A stretch of 64,000 nucleotides of DNA from Dyadobacter sp. 676 (GTDB lineage Bacteria; Bacteroidota; Bacteroidia; Cytophagales; Spirosomataceae), in assembly GCF_040448675.1 (NCBI RefSeq), contig NZ_CP159289.1, positions 1,736,001-1,800,000 of the forward strand, read 5' to 3'. The first letter of the stretch is position 1; every line of letters begins with the position of its first letter. The notes beneath the pieces are model-generated. The model was not told the DNA's origin. It saw nothing but the letters and a program-made list of their open reading frames with translations, and made no database searches. Shown here piece after piece: positions 17,245 through 26,780 of the stretch. Made by a program: the position numbers and the translations under genes.

Positions 17245-17260
17245 TGCAACAGCGTTGCAT
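17244..17260. promoter_or_regulatory. Putative metal-regulator operator 2 (perfect palindrome)
   Basis: ATGCAAC-AGC-GTTGCAT is a perfect inverted repeat overlapping the -33 region of the AztD-like promoter. The sequence type (TGCAAC half-sites) is compatible with a Fur-family regulator such as Zur; the identity of the regulator is not known. Confidence 0.55.
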
Positions 17261-17294
17261 ATAAAGATTAAAAAAGCGTTAAAATACCGTTTGG

Positions 17295-17582
17295 TCAGGC
17301 CATTGCCTCGCGTAGCAAGTTCCTGCTTTCTTTCTTGACAAACGTGATAGGCACAAACTCGTCGTTCGGTGCGCCGATGTAATAGACCGTCCATTCCGGA
17401 TCGTGGTGCGCCAGCATTTCGCTGATACAATCGGCGCGGTGCGCAACCGGATTGGCACAATCTTCCCAGTAGAATAGCTCGACCCGATAGAACAGGTTCT
17501 GCTTGATTCCGTTGATCGTTACCTCAACTTTGATCTCCTGCTTACCTTGAAGCGGCGGGATGGGAATGGCAATGTGGCTCAT
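17295..17582 (-). CDS. Small conserved-looking protein, unknown function
   Basis: A 95-residue soluble protein (MSHIAIPIPPLQGKQEIKVEV at the start) with a short strand-rich N-terminus, two Cys (CANPVAHRADC) and an acidic or aromatic middle (DPEWTVYYIGAPNDEFVPI). No family is recognised. It lies 44 bp after permease A and 105 bp before the AztD-like gene, all on the same strand. The palindromes sit between it and the AztD-like gene, so the latter has its own control. Confidence 0.6.
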   Translation of the reverse strand: MSHIAIPIPPLQGKQEIKVEVTINGIKQNLFYRVELFYWEDCANPVAHRADCISEMLAHHDPEWTVYYIGAPNDEFVPITFVKKESRNLLREAMA

Positions 17583-17626
17583 GGGGATTATCTGGTTAAA
17601 ATTTAATGCATAGGAAGATAAAACGG

Positions 17627-20077
17627 TTAGTCTGTTTTAAGGGACTTCACAGGGTTCGTGAGCGCGGCTTTGATGCTTTGAAAACTGACCGTCAGTAAAG
17701 TGACGGCGATGGTCATAACGCCCGCCAGGCCGAAGATCCACCAGGCTATACTGGTTTTGAAGGCGAAGTTTTCCAGCCATTTGTCCATCGCGTACCAGGC
17801 CAGCGGACTGGCTATGGCGAGGGAAATGCCGACGAGCACCACAAAATCCCTCGACAACAATTGCACAATGCTCCTCACCGATGCGCCCAAAACTTTCCGG
17901 ATACCGATTTCCTTGGTACGTTGCTGCGTCACAATCGAGACGAGGCCGTACAAACCGAGGCAGGAAATCAGCACCGCCAGACCGGCAAAATAGGTAATTA
18001 GTTTGCTGAGACGCTGCTCACCCGCGTAAGCGTCCGCGATGCTTTGATCGAGGAACTGGTAGTCGAACCCTTTTTCAGGAAAATATTTGTCCCACTCCCG
18101 CCCGATAAACGCCAGCGTCTTATCCATTCCGGCGGGAAAGAGTTTAACCGAAACCTGGGTAAAAAGCGGCTGCTCGATATGAAACACCATCCCTTCTATC
18201 GGATTTTGCAGCGATTGGCCATGAAAATCCTTTAAAACGCCTACGATCCGCCCATGCTTTCCTTCCAGGTTGATCGTTTTGTTCAATGCGTCCTGGTTCG
18301 ATTTCCAGCCGAGCATCTTCACACCCGTTTCATTAATCAGGAAACCTGCCGATTTGTCGGTCGAATACCGCTCCGACAAATCCCTGCCCGCAGCGAGTTT
18401 CAATCCGTAAGTCTCCGTAAAATTAAAATCGATGCCTATGGTGCCTATAAAGAGGTTCGCATCCGGCGTTTTGCCTTCGGGGACCACATTCCGGCGCACC
18501 GCTCCCGTTCCCATCCGTTGCGTCGCAAACGTGACGTCCTCCACGCCGGGATAGTGCATCAGCGCCTCCCGGAACGTTTTCAGGCGCAGGTATGCGCTGT
18601 CGTTCCGTGTTGCGAATACGTTCGTAATCTTTTCGTTCCGGATGTCGGCCGTTACAATGTAGTCCTTATTGAAACCCATCGGCTGATCCATCAGATACCG
18701 GAGTTGCCGGAAAGCGACCATTGCCCCGATGATCAGCATAATGGAAGCGATGAACTGGAAGCCCAGCAAAACCTGCCTTACCGCCCCGCCTTTCGCTTTG
18801 CCACTGATAAAACTGCCTTTCAATGTTGCAATCGGCTGAAAGCGGGACACGAAGAATGCCGGGTAACTACCGGAGATCAATCCGGCGACGACGGCGACCG
18901 CTACGAACACCGCCAGCAAACCGGGATGGGCCAGCAAATATTCCCAGGTCAGGTTTTTGTTTGTCAGCGCATTCAGCACCGGGAAAAGCAATGTGATCAG
19001 GATCACCGCGAAAACGAGCGCGACCCCGCTCAAGAGCAACGATTCTCCCATAAACTGGACCACGATCTGGCCCTTTTCGCTTCCCAGGGTTTTACGGATG
19101 CCCACCTCGCGTGCGCGTTGCAGCGAGCGCGCGGTGGAAAGGTTGATAAAATTAATGCAGGCGATCAGCAGGGTCATTATGCCGATGCCCAGGAATACAT
19201 ACACATAGGTTATGCTGCCGGTAGGCTCGGGGTTGCCTTCCACTTCGGAATTCAGGTGAATATCGTCCAATGGTTGCAACCGGTACTCGATATCCTTCGC
19301 AATCTGCGGATCGGCATGCGTTGCGAGGAACTTTGGTAAACGTGCATTGACGGCCCCGGCTGTTTTTCCAGGCCTCAGTAAAACATAGGTCGCCGAATGC
19401 GTAATCACCCAGTTTTGGGGGAGGTTGGTCCGAACCAGTTCGCTTTCAATGGCGAACATGGTCTGGTAGTCGGATAGCAGGTCGATACGGATATGCGAAT
19501 TATCGGGGAACGACTTTACTACCCCGGTAATGGTCAACGGATGTTTGCCTTCATAGGTAACCGTTTTGCCCAGTGCTTTGGCATTGCCGAAATATTTGCG
19601 TGCAACCTCCTCGGTGACAATCAGCGAATAAGCCTGTTTCAGTGCCGTTCGTGGATCGCCTTCGACAAAATTGAAGGTGAAAATATTGATCAATGAAGAG
19701 TCGGCGAAAAAGAAATGGTCCTCGTCGAATTTCATCGGACGCGCGTTCTGCGCACTTTTCACCTCGATGGTCGCATTGCTGCGGTATACCCGCGCCGTTT
19801 TCTCGATTTCGGAGAAATAATCGGGCAGGAGCGGTGAAGCGACGGCTGGCGTAAGCCCGATGTAAGCCGAGTATCCGGCGAATTTCGGCATATAGTTCAG
19901 CCTGTAAATGCGGTCGTACTTCTTATGAAACGTATCGTAGCTCAGCTCGTGGCGCACAAAGACCATGATCAGGAAACAGCACGTCAGACCGACCGTCAGA
20001 CCGAAAATGTTGATAAACGAAAAGCCCTTATGCCGAAGCAGGTTCCGTTGGGCGATTTTGAGATAGTTTTTGAGCAT
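17627..20077 (-). CDS. Permease A: MacB/FtsX-type ABC transporter permease
   Basis: An 816-residue protein with the anatomy shared by the array. It has an N-terminal helix (residues 20-42, INIFGLTVGLTCCFLIMVFV), a MacB-type periplasmic core (about 50-285), and a first FtsX domain with three helices (about 290-410) containing LIACINFINLSTARS and the cytoplasmic coupling-like segment RAREVGIRKTLGS near 320. A further helix follows near 430-452, a second periplasmic core (about 455-670), a second FtsX domain with RTKEIGIRKVLGAS near 720, and a conserved end NPVKSLKTD. There is no ATPase domain. It differs from its neighbours in STARSLQRAREVG. The gene lies 212 bp from the rebuilt Wzi stop; that gap holds two TGTCC-N6-G(G/A)ACA palindromes and a TGGCAC box, so it probably has its own promoter. 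Confidence 0.93.
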   Translation of the reverse strand: MLKNYLKIAQRNLLRHKGFSFINIFGLTVGLTCCFLIMVFVRHELSYDTFHKKYDRIYRLNYMPKFAGYSAYIGLTPAVASPLLPDYFSEIEKTARVYRSNATIEVKSAQNARPMKFDEDHFFFADSSLINIFTFNFVEGDPRTALKQAYSLIVTEEVARKYFGNAKALGKTVTYEGKHPLTITGVVKSFPDNSHIRIDLLSDYQTMFAIESELVRTNLPQNWVITHSATYVLLRPGKTAGAVNARLPKFLATHADPQIAKDIEYRLQPLDDIHLNSEVEGNPEPTGSITYVYVFLGIGIMTLLIACINFINLSTARSLQRAREVGIRKTLGSEKGQIVVQFMGESLLLSGVALVFAVILITLLFPVLNALTNKNLTWEYLLAHPGLLAVFVAVAVVAGLISGSYPAFFVSRFQPIATLKGSFISGKAKGGAVRQVLLGFQFIASIMLIIGAMVAFRQLRYLMDQPMGFNKDYIVTADIRNEKITNVFATRNDSAYLRLKTFREALMHYPGVEDVTFATQRMGTGAVRRNVVPEGKTPDANLFIGTIGIDFNFTETYGLKLAAGRDLSERYSTDKSAGFLINETGVKMLGWKSNQDALNKTINLEGKHGRIVGVLKDFHGQSLQNPIEGMVFHIEQPLFTQVSVKLFPAGMDKTLAFIGREWDKYFPEKGFDYQFLDQSIADAYAGEQRLSKLITYFAGLAVLISCLGLYGLVSIVTQQRTKEIGIRKVLGASVRSIVQLLSRDFVVLVGISLAIASPLAWYAMDKWLENFAFKTSIAWWIFGLAGVMTIAVTLLTVSFQSIKAALTNPVKSLKTD

Positions 20078-20154
20078 TCCGTCGTTCAGAAAGGGTTAGA
20101 AACAATAATTGCCAGAAAACATAATTCCCTGACAATGACTGTATCTGCTAACCG

Positions 20155-20171
20155 GCAACAATTTTGTGCCA
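20155..20171 (-). promoter_or_regulatory. -24-like box upstream of permease A
   Basis: The minus strand reads CTGGCACAAAATTGTTG (20171-20155). CTGGCAC equals the -24 half of a sigma-54 promoter; the following TTGT is one base closer than the canonical -12 TTGC. It lies 78-94 bp before the start codon. Confidence 0.4.
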
Positions 20172-20224
20172 GCCAAACAACGGTTTAATACTCAGTGCTT
20201 TATTGAAGAAAAAGTCCTCCAAGC

Positions 20225-20240
20225 TGTCCGATTCCGAACA
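20225..20240. promoter_or_regulatory. TGTCC-N6-GAACA element upstream of permease A (distal pair, first)
   Basis: TGTCC (20225-20229), GATTCC, GAACA (20236-20240). It has the same half-site and spacing as the element before permease J, and is one of two such elements within 36 bp here. An activator site is inferred. Confidence 0.45.
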
Positions 20241-20244
20241 ACCT

Positions 20245-20260
20245 TGTCCATCGTTGGACA
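20245..20260. promoter_or_regulatory. TGTCC-N6-GGACA element upstream of permease A (second)
   Basis: TGTCC (20245-20249), ATCGTT, GGACA (20256-20260); including the flanking T and A it is an 18-bp palindrome. It could also fold as a hairpin behind the Wzi gene, but no U tract follows on the minus strand. Confidence 0.45.
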
Positions 20261-20289
20261 ATCTGGAAAATACCTCGCCCCGCCGTTTT

Positions 20290-21796
20290 TTACCAGCTCT
20301 TTCGCAGGCCAAGATATCCACCCGTTCTCCGCAGGAAAATATCGCCCCGATCGGTAGCTACGCGCACGATCATGCTTGTATTTTTCAAACGGCGCAGCAT
20401 ATATTCTGCTCCGAGCGCCGATGAAAACTGTCCTTTCGGGGGGGTCGAAATCCGCTCCGGGGGTACCGAAATTCCGGCTGTATGAAAGCCTCAGTGTAAG
20501 CGTCAGCGACCGTCCCATCGCTCCCTGGGCACCCAGGTACCACATATTCACACGGTTGTTGGGAAAATACCGGTGGTTCACCAGCTGCGACTGGTCCATA
20601 TCTTTGCCCGGAATGATCAGCGGCGTCCCCACCGTCCGGCCCTGATACGACCATCCTTCCGAATACTGCGTGTGATTGAAATAGTTGTCCGCGCCCTGGT
20701 ACTTGCTTCCGGGAATGTAGAACTCCGAACCCGACTGGTCTTTGGTAGAAAGGAATTCCACGGTCAGATGCGTAAGCGAAAAGCCATTTCCGGCATTTGA
20801 GGATAACATTTTGAGGTTTACCCCGTACAGCCCGTCGGGAATGTTCTTAAAGAGCATGCTGGATACGTCCTCGAAAGGATGCTGATGATAAACAAACAAC
20901 CGGTAATGCCGGAATTGCGTTTCAAAGGCAACGTCGTAGCTCCCCAGGTGGTTACCGACCCGATAGCTATCAAACGCACCGTATCCGTTCTTTTCAAACC
21001 AGTTTTTGGAAGTGAACGCGAAAACGACGTTCGGATAAATGGACCACGACGATGGAAGTTCGCCATTCACGGCCAGTTCGGGGTGTTCTTTCAGGTAATC
21101 GGAATGCCCTGCCCACATTACATTGTGGTTCAGCCCGGCGTAGATTTTGCTTTTATTTTTCCCAAATCTCAGATAGAGAAATTTCTGATGCAGCCTCACA
21201 CCCTGGATATAATCCGTATTAAACCATCCGTGCGCAAACCCCGCATGCACCGCCACAAAGTCCCCGGTGAACTTTAAAGGCGTAAAGCCAACCGTACCGA
21301 TCTGCAATTTCGGGATTGGCAGCGAGTTGCCCGACACCGCATAAAAGCCCGAAGACAGCGTAGTATCCCCCAGCCCCATTACTTCCCTCCTTCGCCCAAC
21401 CCACAGCTCCACGCGCTTATACCGCACGTTCACATGCGCTTCCGGCAACACAAATTTGAACCGGTTATCCTTATTGTACATGGCTATGGGGTTTATCCCC
21501 GCACGCCAGTCAAACTTCCGCGGTTGGCCGGCGAGGCTGTCGTAGAAAACATAGTTCCTCCGTACGGTTGCCTGCACTACACCGGCAGTGGAACGGTCGG
21601 GCACAGCGCCGAACTGATTAGTACTGAGCCAGAACGGCGTTTCGCTGTTTGACGATAAATAGGCCCCCGCCCCGGCACTCGCTTCCAGGTTGGACACGCC
21701 CTTGCTTTTCTGGGCAAAAAGTGGCCCGGACAGGATTGCAAAAATCGCGATAACACTGAAAGTAAAGGTTCTACACAAGTGATTCGGCTCGGTCAA
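20290..21796 (-). pseudogene. Wzi-family capsule assembly outer-membrane protein, frameshift near C-terminus
   Basis: The rebuilt protein has 501 residues: a signal peptide (IAIFAILSGPLFAQ), then a beta-barrel of the Wzi family (AYLSSNSETPFWLSTNQFG, VGRRREVMGLGD, GLNHNVMWAG). In Gram-negative bacteria Wzi is an outer-membrane lectin that attaches capsule to the surface. At the G7 run 20438-20444 the frame is lost after DFDPP. Dropping one base gives KGQFSSALGAEYMLRR and the expected last strand TGGYLGLRKSW with a stop at 20290. Uncorrected, the frame runs on to 20192 with unrelated residues. No ATG precedes the signal peptide; TTG at 21796 or the next TTG (LCRTF) is used. It follows permease B by 39 bp on the same strand and may be in its operon. 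Confidence 0.82.
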
Positions 21797-21835
21797 GATT
21801 TCCCCCGCAAGATAAAAACGAGCGGGGGAATTTTG

Positions 21836-24205
21836 TTACTCCGCCCTCAAACTTCTCACAGGGTTAATAAGCGCGGCGCGGATCGCCTGGAAACTGACCG
21901 TCAACAAGGTAATCGCAAGGGCGCCCAGACCCGTACCGGCGAAAATCCACCAGGATAGCTCGGTGCGATAATAGTAATTTTGCAGCCAGCCGCTCATAAA
22001 ATACCAGGCAATGGGCCCCGAAATGACACATGCGAGCATTACCAGCGCGATAAAATCGGTGGAAAGCAGCTGCCAGAGATTGGCAATGGATGCGCCGAGC
22101 ACTTTTCTGATCCCAATCTCCTTCGTACGTTGTTCGGCGACGAAGGATGCAAGGCCGAACAAGCCCAGACAAGAAATGAATATCGCCAGGACCGTGAAGA
22201 AAAAAGCCAGTTTCCCGATCCGCTCTTCGTCGGCAAACTTCTCCGCAAACCGCTCGTCAACAAACTGATAGGTAAACGGACTGCCCGGATCATATTTGCG
22301 GAAAACCGCCGCTACTTTTTCCAGTGCGTCGCCCACCCCGACCGTGGGCGACAGCCTGATATTGATCACATTCGTATTGCGGTAATTGATCACAAAGAAC
22401 GACGGGCTGTTCTGGTTGAACGGCGACTCCCGGACCATGTCCCTCACCACACCGATCACCCTGTATTCCTTTCCGCCCCAATTCAATACCGATTCCAGCG
22501 GCTTTTTCAGCCCCATCAGCTTCAATGCCGATTCGTTGATAATCATGGCCGTCGAATCCGTCGGATAGGCGCGTGAGAAATCCCGGCCCTGGATTACTTG
22601 CCAGCCTGCCGTTTCCCCATAATCATGCGAAATATGGTTGGACATCAGCAGCGGTACCGCGTCGGGGGCCTTGCCCGGCCACGAAAGATTGGTTACCCCG
22701 CCGGATTGCACCGTCATCGAGCCCGACGACTGCGAGTAACCACTCACCGCCCCGGTATTCATCAGGTCGTTTTTCAATGCATTATAATGCCCGTAAAGCG
22801 CCCGTGTGGTCATATCCACTTCAATCAGCCCCTGCCTGTCGTACCCCACCGGGCGGTTTTTGGCATGCTGTATTTGCCTGAAAACAACAACGGTACCTAT
22901 GACCAGCGTTACCGAAACTGTAAATTGCATAACCACGAGCACTTTTCGAGGCAATGCGGCGAACCTGCCCGCCTTGAACGTTCCTTTCAGCACTTTGAGT
23001 GGTTGAAAAGAAGAAAGGTAAAGCGCGGGATAGCTACCGGCGATCATGGCCGTGAGCAGACTGAATGCGATCCCCGAGAGCCAGAATAACGGGCTGGTTA
23101 GCGGCAGGGTGATCTTCTTTTCGGCCAATTCGTTAAAAGCCGGCAACGAAAGTCCGGCCAGCAGCAACGACAGCGCAAACGCGACCATCACGACCAGCGC
23201 CGATTCGCTGAAAAACTGGCTCACCAGCTGTACCCGCACCGATCCGATTGCTTTCCGGATACCCACTTCCTTGGCCCGCTTCTCGGACCGTGCGGTGCTC
23301 AGGTTCATGAAATTGATACAGGCGAGAAGGAGCACGAAGACGCCAATAGTCCCGAAAAGCCATACGAACGAGATCAGCCCGCCGGTATTGACACCGTTTT
23401 CGAAATCGGAATACAGGTGCCAGCGGTCCATCGGATGAAGGAAAAACTCCGGTTTGTAGCCCGGCGGGTTCTCTCTTTTCATGCGCGAATCCCTTATTTT
23501 CGCCGATGCCGCCGCAAAATCGGCGCCTTCACGCAGCTGCACAAATACCTGGTAAGAATTCTCGTCCCAGGTTTTCTCCGCCCCCTGTACCGACGGGTTG
23601 GTCGCAACAAAAAGATCCCAGGGCGCAAGCACTTGTGTGTCTTTAAATGTGCTGTTATTGGGTATATCTTCAAACACGCCCATAACCTTCACATCACGGT
23701 TGCTGTTGAGCTTCACGACTTTGTCGACCGGGTCTGCATTCCCGAAAAGCGATCGGGCAAACGATTCGGAAAGCAGGACCGAATTCACATCGTTTAAATT
23801 ATCGCTTCCGGCAACAATGCGGACAGACATCATTTTCGTGAACGACGGCTGCACGTACTGCCCCGGCTTGGAGAACATTTTGTCGCCGTTGGAAATAATA
23901 ATGTCCCGGTATGCCGATTTGCTGATCGCTTCAAAATCGGCATATTTCTCTTTCATATCTGCGGCCAGTGGTAGCGGCACTACGTTATACGCCGATTTTT
24001 CAGGCCCGAACTGTACAAACTGCCACACCTGTCCGATGCGTCCGTGATTCCGGTGGTAATGGTCGAACGACAGCTCGTCATAGATCCAGAGCCCTATCAG
24101 CACCGCCACCGCCATGCCTACCGAAAGCCCGCCAATGTTAATAGCGGAATACCCCTTGCTTTTCAGCAGGTTCCTTAATGCGATTTTGAAATAGTTGCGT
24201 ATCAT
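21836..24205 (-). CDS. Permease B: MacB/FtsX-type ABC transporter permease
   Basis: A 789-residue member of the subgroup that also includes C, E, H and L. Shared marks are INIGGLSVGMAVAVLIGLWIYDELSF in the first helix, STARSEKRAKEVGIRKAIGS near residue 313, KVLVVMQFTVSVTLVIGTVV near 430, and the stretch RQIQHAKNRPVGYDRQGL after it. The second coupling segment RTKEIGIRKVLGAS is near 697 and the protein ends NPVRSLRAE. It is the last permease of the apparent I-to-B operon. The start codon lies 13 bp after the pyrimidine arm of the spacer element that separates it from C. Confidence 0.93.
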   Translation of the reverse strand: MIRNYFKIALRNLLKSKGYSAINIGGLSVGMAVAVLIGLWIYDELSFDHYHRNHGRIGQVWQFVQFGPEKSAYNVVPLPLAADMKEKYADFEAISKSAYRDIIISNGDKMFSKPGQYVQPSFTKMMSVRIVAGSDNLNDVNSVLLSESFARSLFGNADPVDKVVKLNSNRDVKVMGVFEDIPNNSTFKDTQVLAPWDLFVATNPSVQGAEKTWDENSYQVFVQLREGADFAAASAKIRDSRMKRENPPGYKPEFFLHPMDRWHLYSDFENGVNTGGLISFVWLFGTIGVFVLLLACINFMNLSTARSEKRAKEVGIRKAIGSVRVQLVSQFFSESALVVMVAFALSLLLAGLSLPAFNELAEKKITLPLTSPLFWLSGIAFSLLTAMIAGSYPALYLSSFQPLKVLKGTFKAGRFAALPRKVLVVMQFTVSVTLVIGTVVVFRQIQHAKNRPVGYDRQGLIEVDMTTRALYGHYNALKNDLMNTGAVSGYSQSSGSMTVQSGGVTNLSWPGKAPDAVPLLMSNHISHDYGETAGWQVIQGRDFSRAYPTDSTAMIINESALKLMGLKKPLESVLNWGGKEYRVIGVVRDMVRESPFNQNSPSFFVINYRNTNVINIRLSPTVGVGDALEKVAAVFRKYDPGSPFTYQFVDERFAEKFADEERIGKLAFFFTVLAIFISCLGLFGLASFVAEQRTKEIGIRKVLGASIANLWQLLSTDFIALVMLACVISGPIAWYFMSGWLQNYYYRTELSWWIFAGTGLGALAITLLTVSFQAIRAALINPVRSLRAE

Positions 24206-24220
24206 GCTTTTTTAAAATAA

Positions 24221-24296
24221 GGAGAAAAGGGAGGAAGGAGAAAAGGGAGAAAGGAGCATTATCTTGTTCCTTTTCTACCTCCTCCTTTTCTCCCTC
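24221..24296. repeat. Purine/pyrimidine inverted-repeat spacer, C/B junction
   Basis: A nearly pure purine arm (24221-24256, GGAGAAAAGGGAGGAAGGAG-type) is followed by a ten-base loop and a nearly pure pyrimidine arm (24268-24296) that is largely complementary to it. In the transcript the purine arm comes first, and the CUCC-rich arm ends just before the start of B. Confidence 0.7.
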
Positions 24297-26665
24297 TTAC
24301 TCAGATCTGAGACTCTTTACCGGGTTCATCAATGCCGCCTTGATACTCTGGAAACTGATCGTCGCGAGCGTCACTAGCACAGCGGCCACACCCGCGGCCA
24401 GGAACACGAACGGACTGATTTCGATACGATAATTGTAGTTGGCAAGCCATTTTTGGAGGAAATAATAAGCCAGAGGCGACGCAATTGCGCAGCTTATCAG
24501 TACCAGCAATACAAAATCCTGCGATAACAACAGCCAAAGCTGCGATACCGAAGCGCCCAGCACCTTACGCACGCCGATTTCCTTGGTCCGCCGTTCCGCC
24601 ATAAAAGAAGCCAGTCCGAAAAGCCCGAGACAGCTGATCAGGATTGCCAGCACCGCGAAAATGGCGGCCAACCGACCGATCTGATTTTCGGTCCGGAACT
24701 TCCGGTTGTATTCGTCGTCCACAAACTGGTATTCGAACGGATAGGAAGGATTATATTTCTCGATTACCGGCTGGATCGCGGCAAGCGCCTTCCGGATATC
24801 GACTTCGTTTTTGAAACGGATAAGCCCCTGAAAAGTAAAATACGGCCGCATGAGCATCACGGCAGGCTGCACTTCGTCGTACGGGTTTTGCTGGATCACG
24901 TTTTTCGTGACCCCTATTACCGTCATATCCTCCTCGCCGAACCTGATATGGCTCCCCACCGGGTTCTTAAACCCATCAGCTTCACCGATGCCTCGTTGAG
25001 TACGATCGCGTTGCTGTCGGAAAGCACCCTTTCGGCAAAAAACCTGCCTTCTTTCAGTTTGAGGCCCGCTGTTTTAAAATATGAGGGATCGACCATCAAT
25101 GCACTGAACAACGGATTGCTTTGCGGGTCTTTACCGGGCCAGGAAAACCCTTCCCATTGATTATAAACCCCCGTCATCGGGCTCGACGTTTTACTCACCG
25201 CTTCGACGTAGCCGGTGGCCATCAGCTCGGTTTTCATCGGCAGGAAATTCCTTTGTAAATCGCTGGAAAGGCTCAGCCAGATCAGCTTTTCGGGATTGTA
25301 GCCCATGGACCGGCTTTTGGCATGCTGTATTTGCTGAAACACGATCACCGTGCCGATGATCAACGCGATCGAGAATGTGAACTGGGTCACAACCAATATT
25401 TTCCGGGGCAAATTGGCTGCCCTGCCAACCTGAAACGTGCCTTTCAAAACTTTTACCGGCACGAATCCCGACAAATACAACGCCGGATAACTTCCTGCCA
25501 GCAATCCCGTAACTATGCACCCCGCAAAAGCTACGGCCATCAACGGAATATTGCTCCAATTAAGCTCGACATGCTCAAATCCGACATCTTTGAGATATGG
25601 CAATGCCAATTCTACGATCACCAGCGCGATTGCAAAGCCCAGCAATGCCGTCAGCATCGATTCTGTGAGGAACTGTGCGATGAGTTGCCGCCGCTCCGAG
25701 CCTACCGCCTTCCGTATTCCCACCTCCCGTGCCCGTTTCTCCGAGCGTGCGGTACTGAGGTTCATGAAGTTAATGCAGGCGATCAGCAGCACGAGTATTC
25801 CGATCACGGCAAAAAGCCGCACATATTCGATGGCCCCGCCTGTGTTCACCCAATCTTTAAATTCACCGAACAAATGCCATTTCGGCATAGGGTGCGCAAA
25901 AAGCAGGCTTTCATTTTTATCATTCATCTTCGTACGGACGAGGTTGGCGATGCGCGCCGAAAAAGCTTCGGGCGTAACGCCGTCGTTCAGCTGCACGTAG
26001 GTCTGGAGAAAATTGTTACCCCACTCATTCACTGCTCCGCGGACGAAGTCGGAAGTAGCGATATTCAGTTCATAGGGCATGAGGTAATCGAATTCAAATG
26101 ACGAATTCCTGGGAATATCCTTTAATATCCCCGTTACCATCACTTCAAAGCGGTTATCTACCCTGATCACTTTACCAACCGGCTCCGCATCGCCGAACAT
26201 CGCTTTGGCGAGCGACTCCGTCAGAACAATGGAATACGGATCTTTCAAGACTTGCTCCGCATTACCTTTGACGAGTGGGAATGTGAACATTTTCAGGAAA
26301 TCGGGGTCGACATAATGGCCGGTCTTGCTCAGCTTTTGTTCACCGGCCACCAGGCTATGCTTGTCCCCCCAATCTACCCGCGTAACGTGCTTCACCTCCG
26401 AGAAATGCGCCCGCAACTCGGCCGCCAGGGGAAGCATAATGCCGCTTTGCGTGCCTTTATGATTGTTGAAATACGTGTGCTTCATAACCCGCACAAGGCT
26501 CACCCGGTTTTCATGAAAATCATCAAAGCTCCATTCATACCGCACCCAAAGGCCGATCAGCAGCGCCACGGCCATACCCATTGCCAGCCCCAGGATATTG
26601 ATCGCTGAATACCCCTTGTTTTTGACGAGATTGCGGAAAGCAATTTTCAGATAGTTTTTTAGCAT
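24297..26665 (-). pseudogene. Permease C: MacB/FtsX-type permease, one-base frameshift
   Basis: The rebuilt length is 789 residues. The N-terminal part (26665 to 24923) opens MLKNYLKIAFRNLVKNKGYS, carries LIACINFMNLSTARS and REVGIRKAVGSERRQL, and loses frame inside the second periplasmic core after KLMGL. Restoring one T in the TT at 24967-24968 yields KNPVGSHIRFGEEDMTVIGV and joins the C-terminal part, which has the second FtsX domain (RTKEIGVRKVLGAS) and ends NPVKSLRSE. This is one of two breaks of the eight not in a long homopolymer. If real, translation would stop about 40 bp later and the second FtsX domain would be lost. Confidence 0.85.
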
Positions 26666-26680
26666 GGTTTAATTTTTTTA

Positions 26681-26777
26681 AAAGGAAGAAAGGGAGGAAG
26701 GTGAAAGGGGGAAGAAATTTCAAAGATTTCCCTTTCCTCCATCTTCCCTTTCCTCCCTACTCCCTACTCCTTCCTCC
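26681..26777. repeat. Purine/pyrimidine inverted-repeat spacer, serine hydrolase/C junction
   Basis: The purine arm 26681-26717 (GGAAGAAAGGGAGGAAGG-type) and pyrimidine arm 26729-26777 can pair over more than 25 bp. The linker AAATTTCAAAGATTT is itself partly self-complementary. This is the longest of the eight elements. Confidence 0.7.
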
Positions 26778-26780
26778 ATA

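Noticed and set aside
18254..19339. Long plus-strand open frame (361 codons) opposite permease A
   Set aside because: It is an antisense shadow of a strongly conserved permease; the translation is rich in His, Arg and Gln and lacks any domain. Similar shadows lie opposite B, C, D, E, F, G and I.
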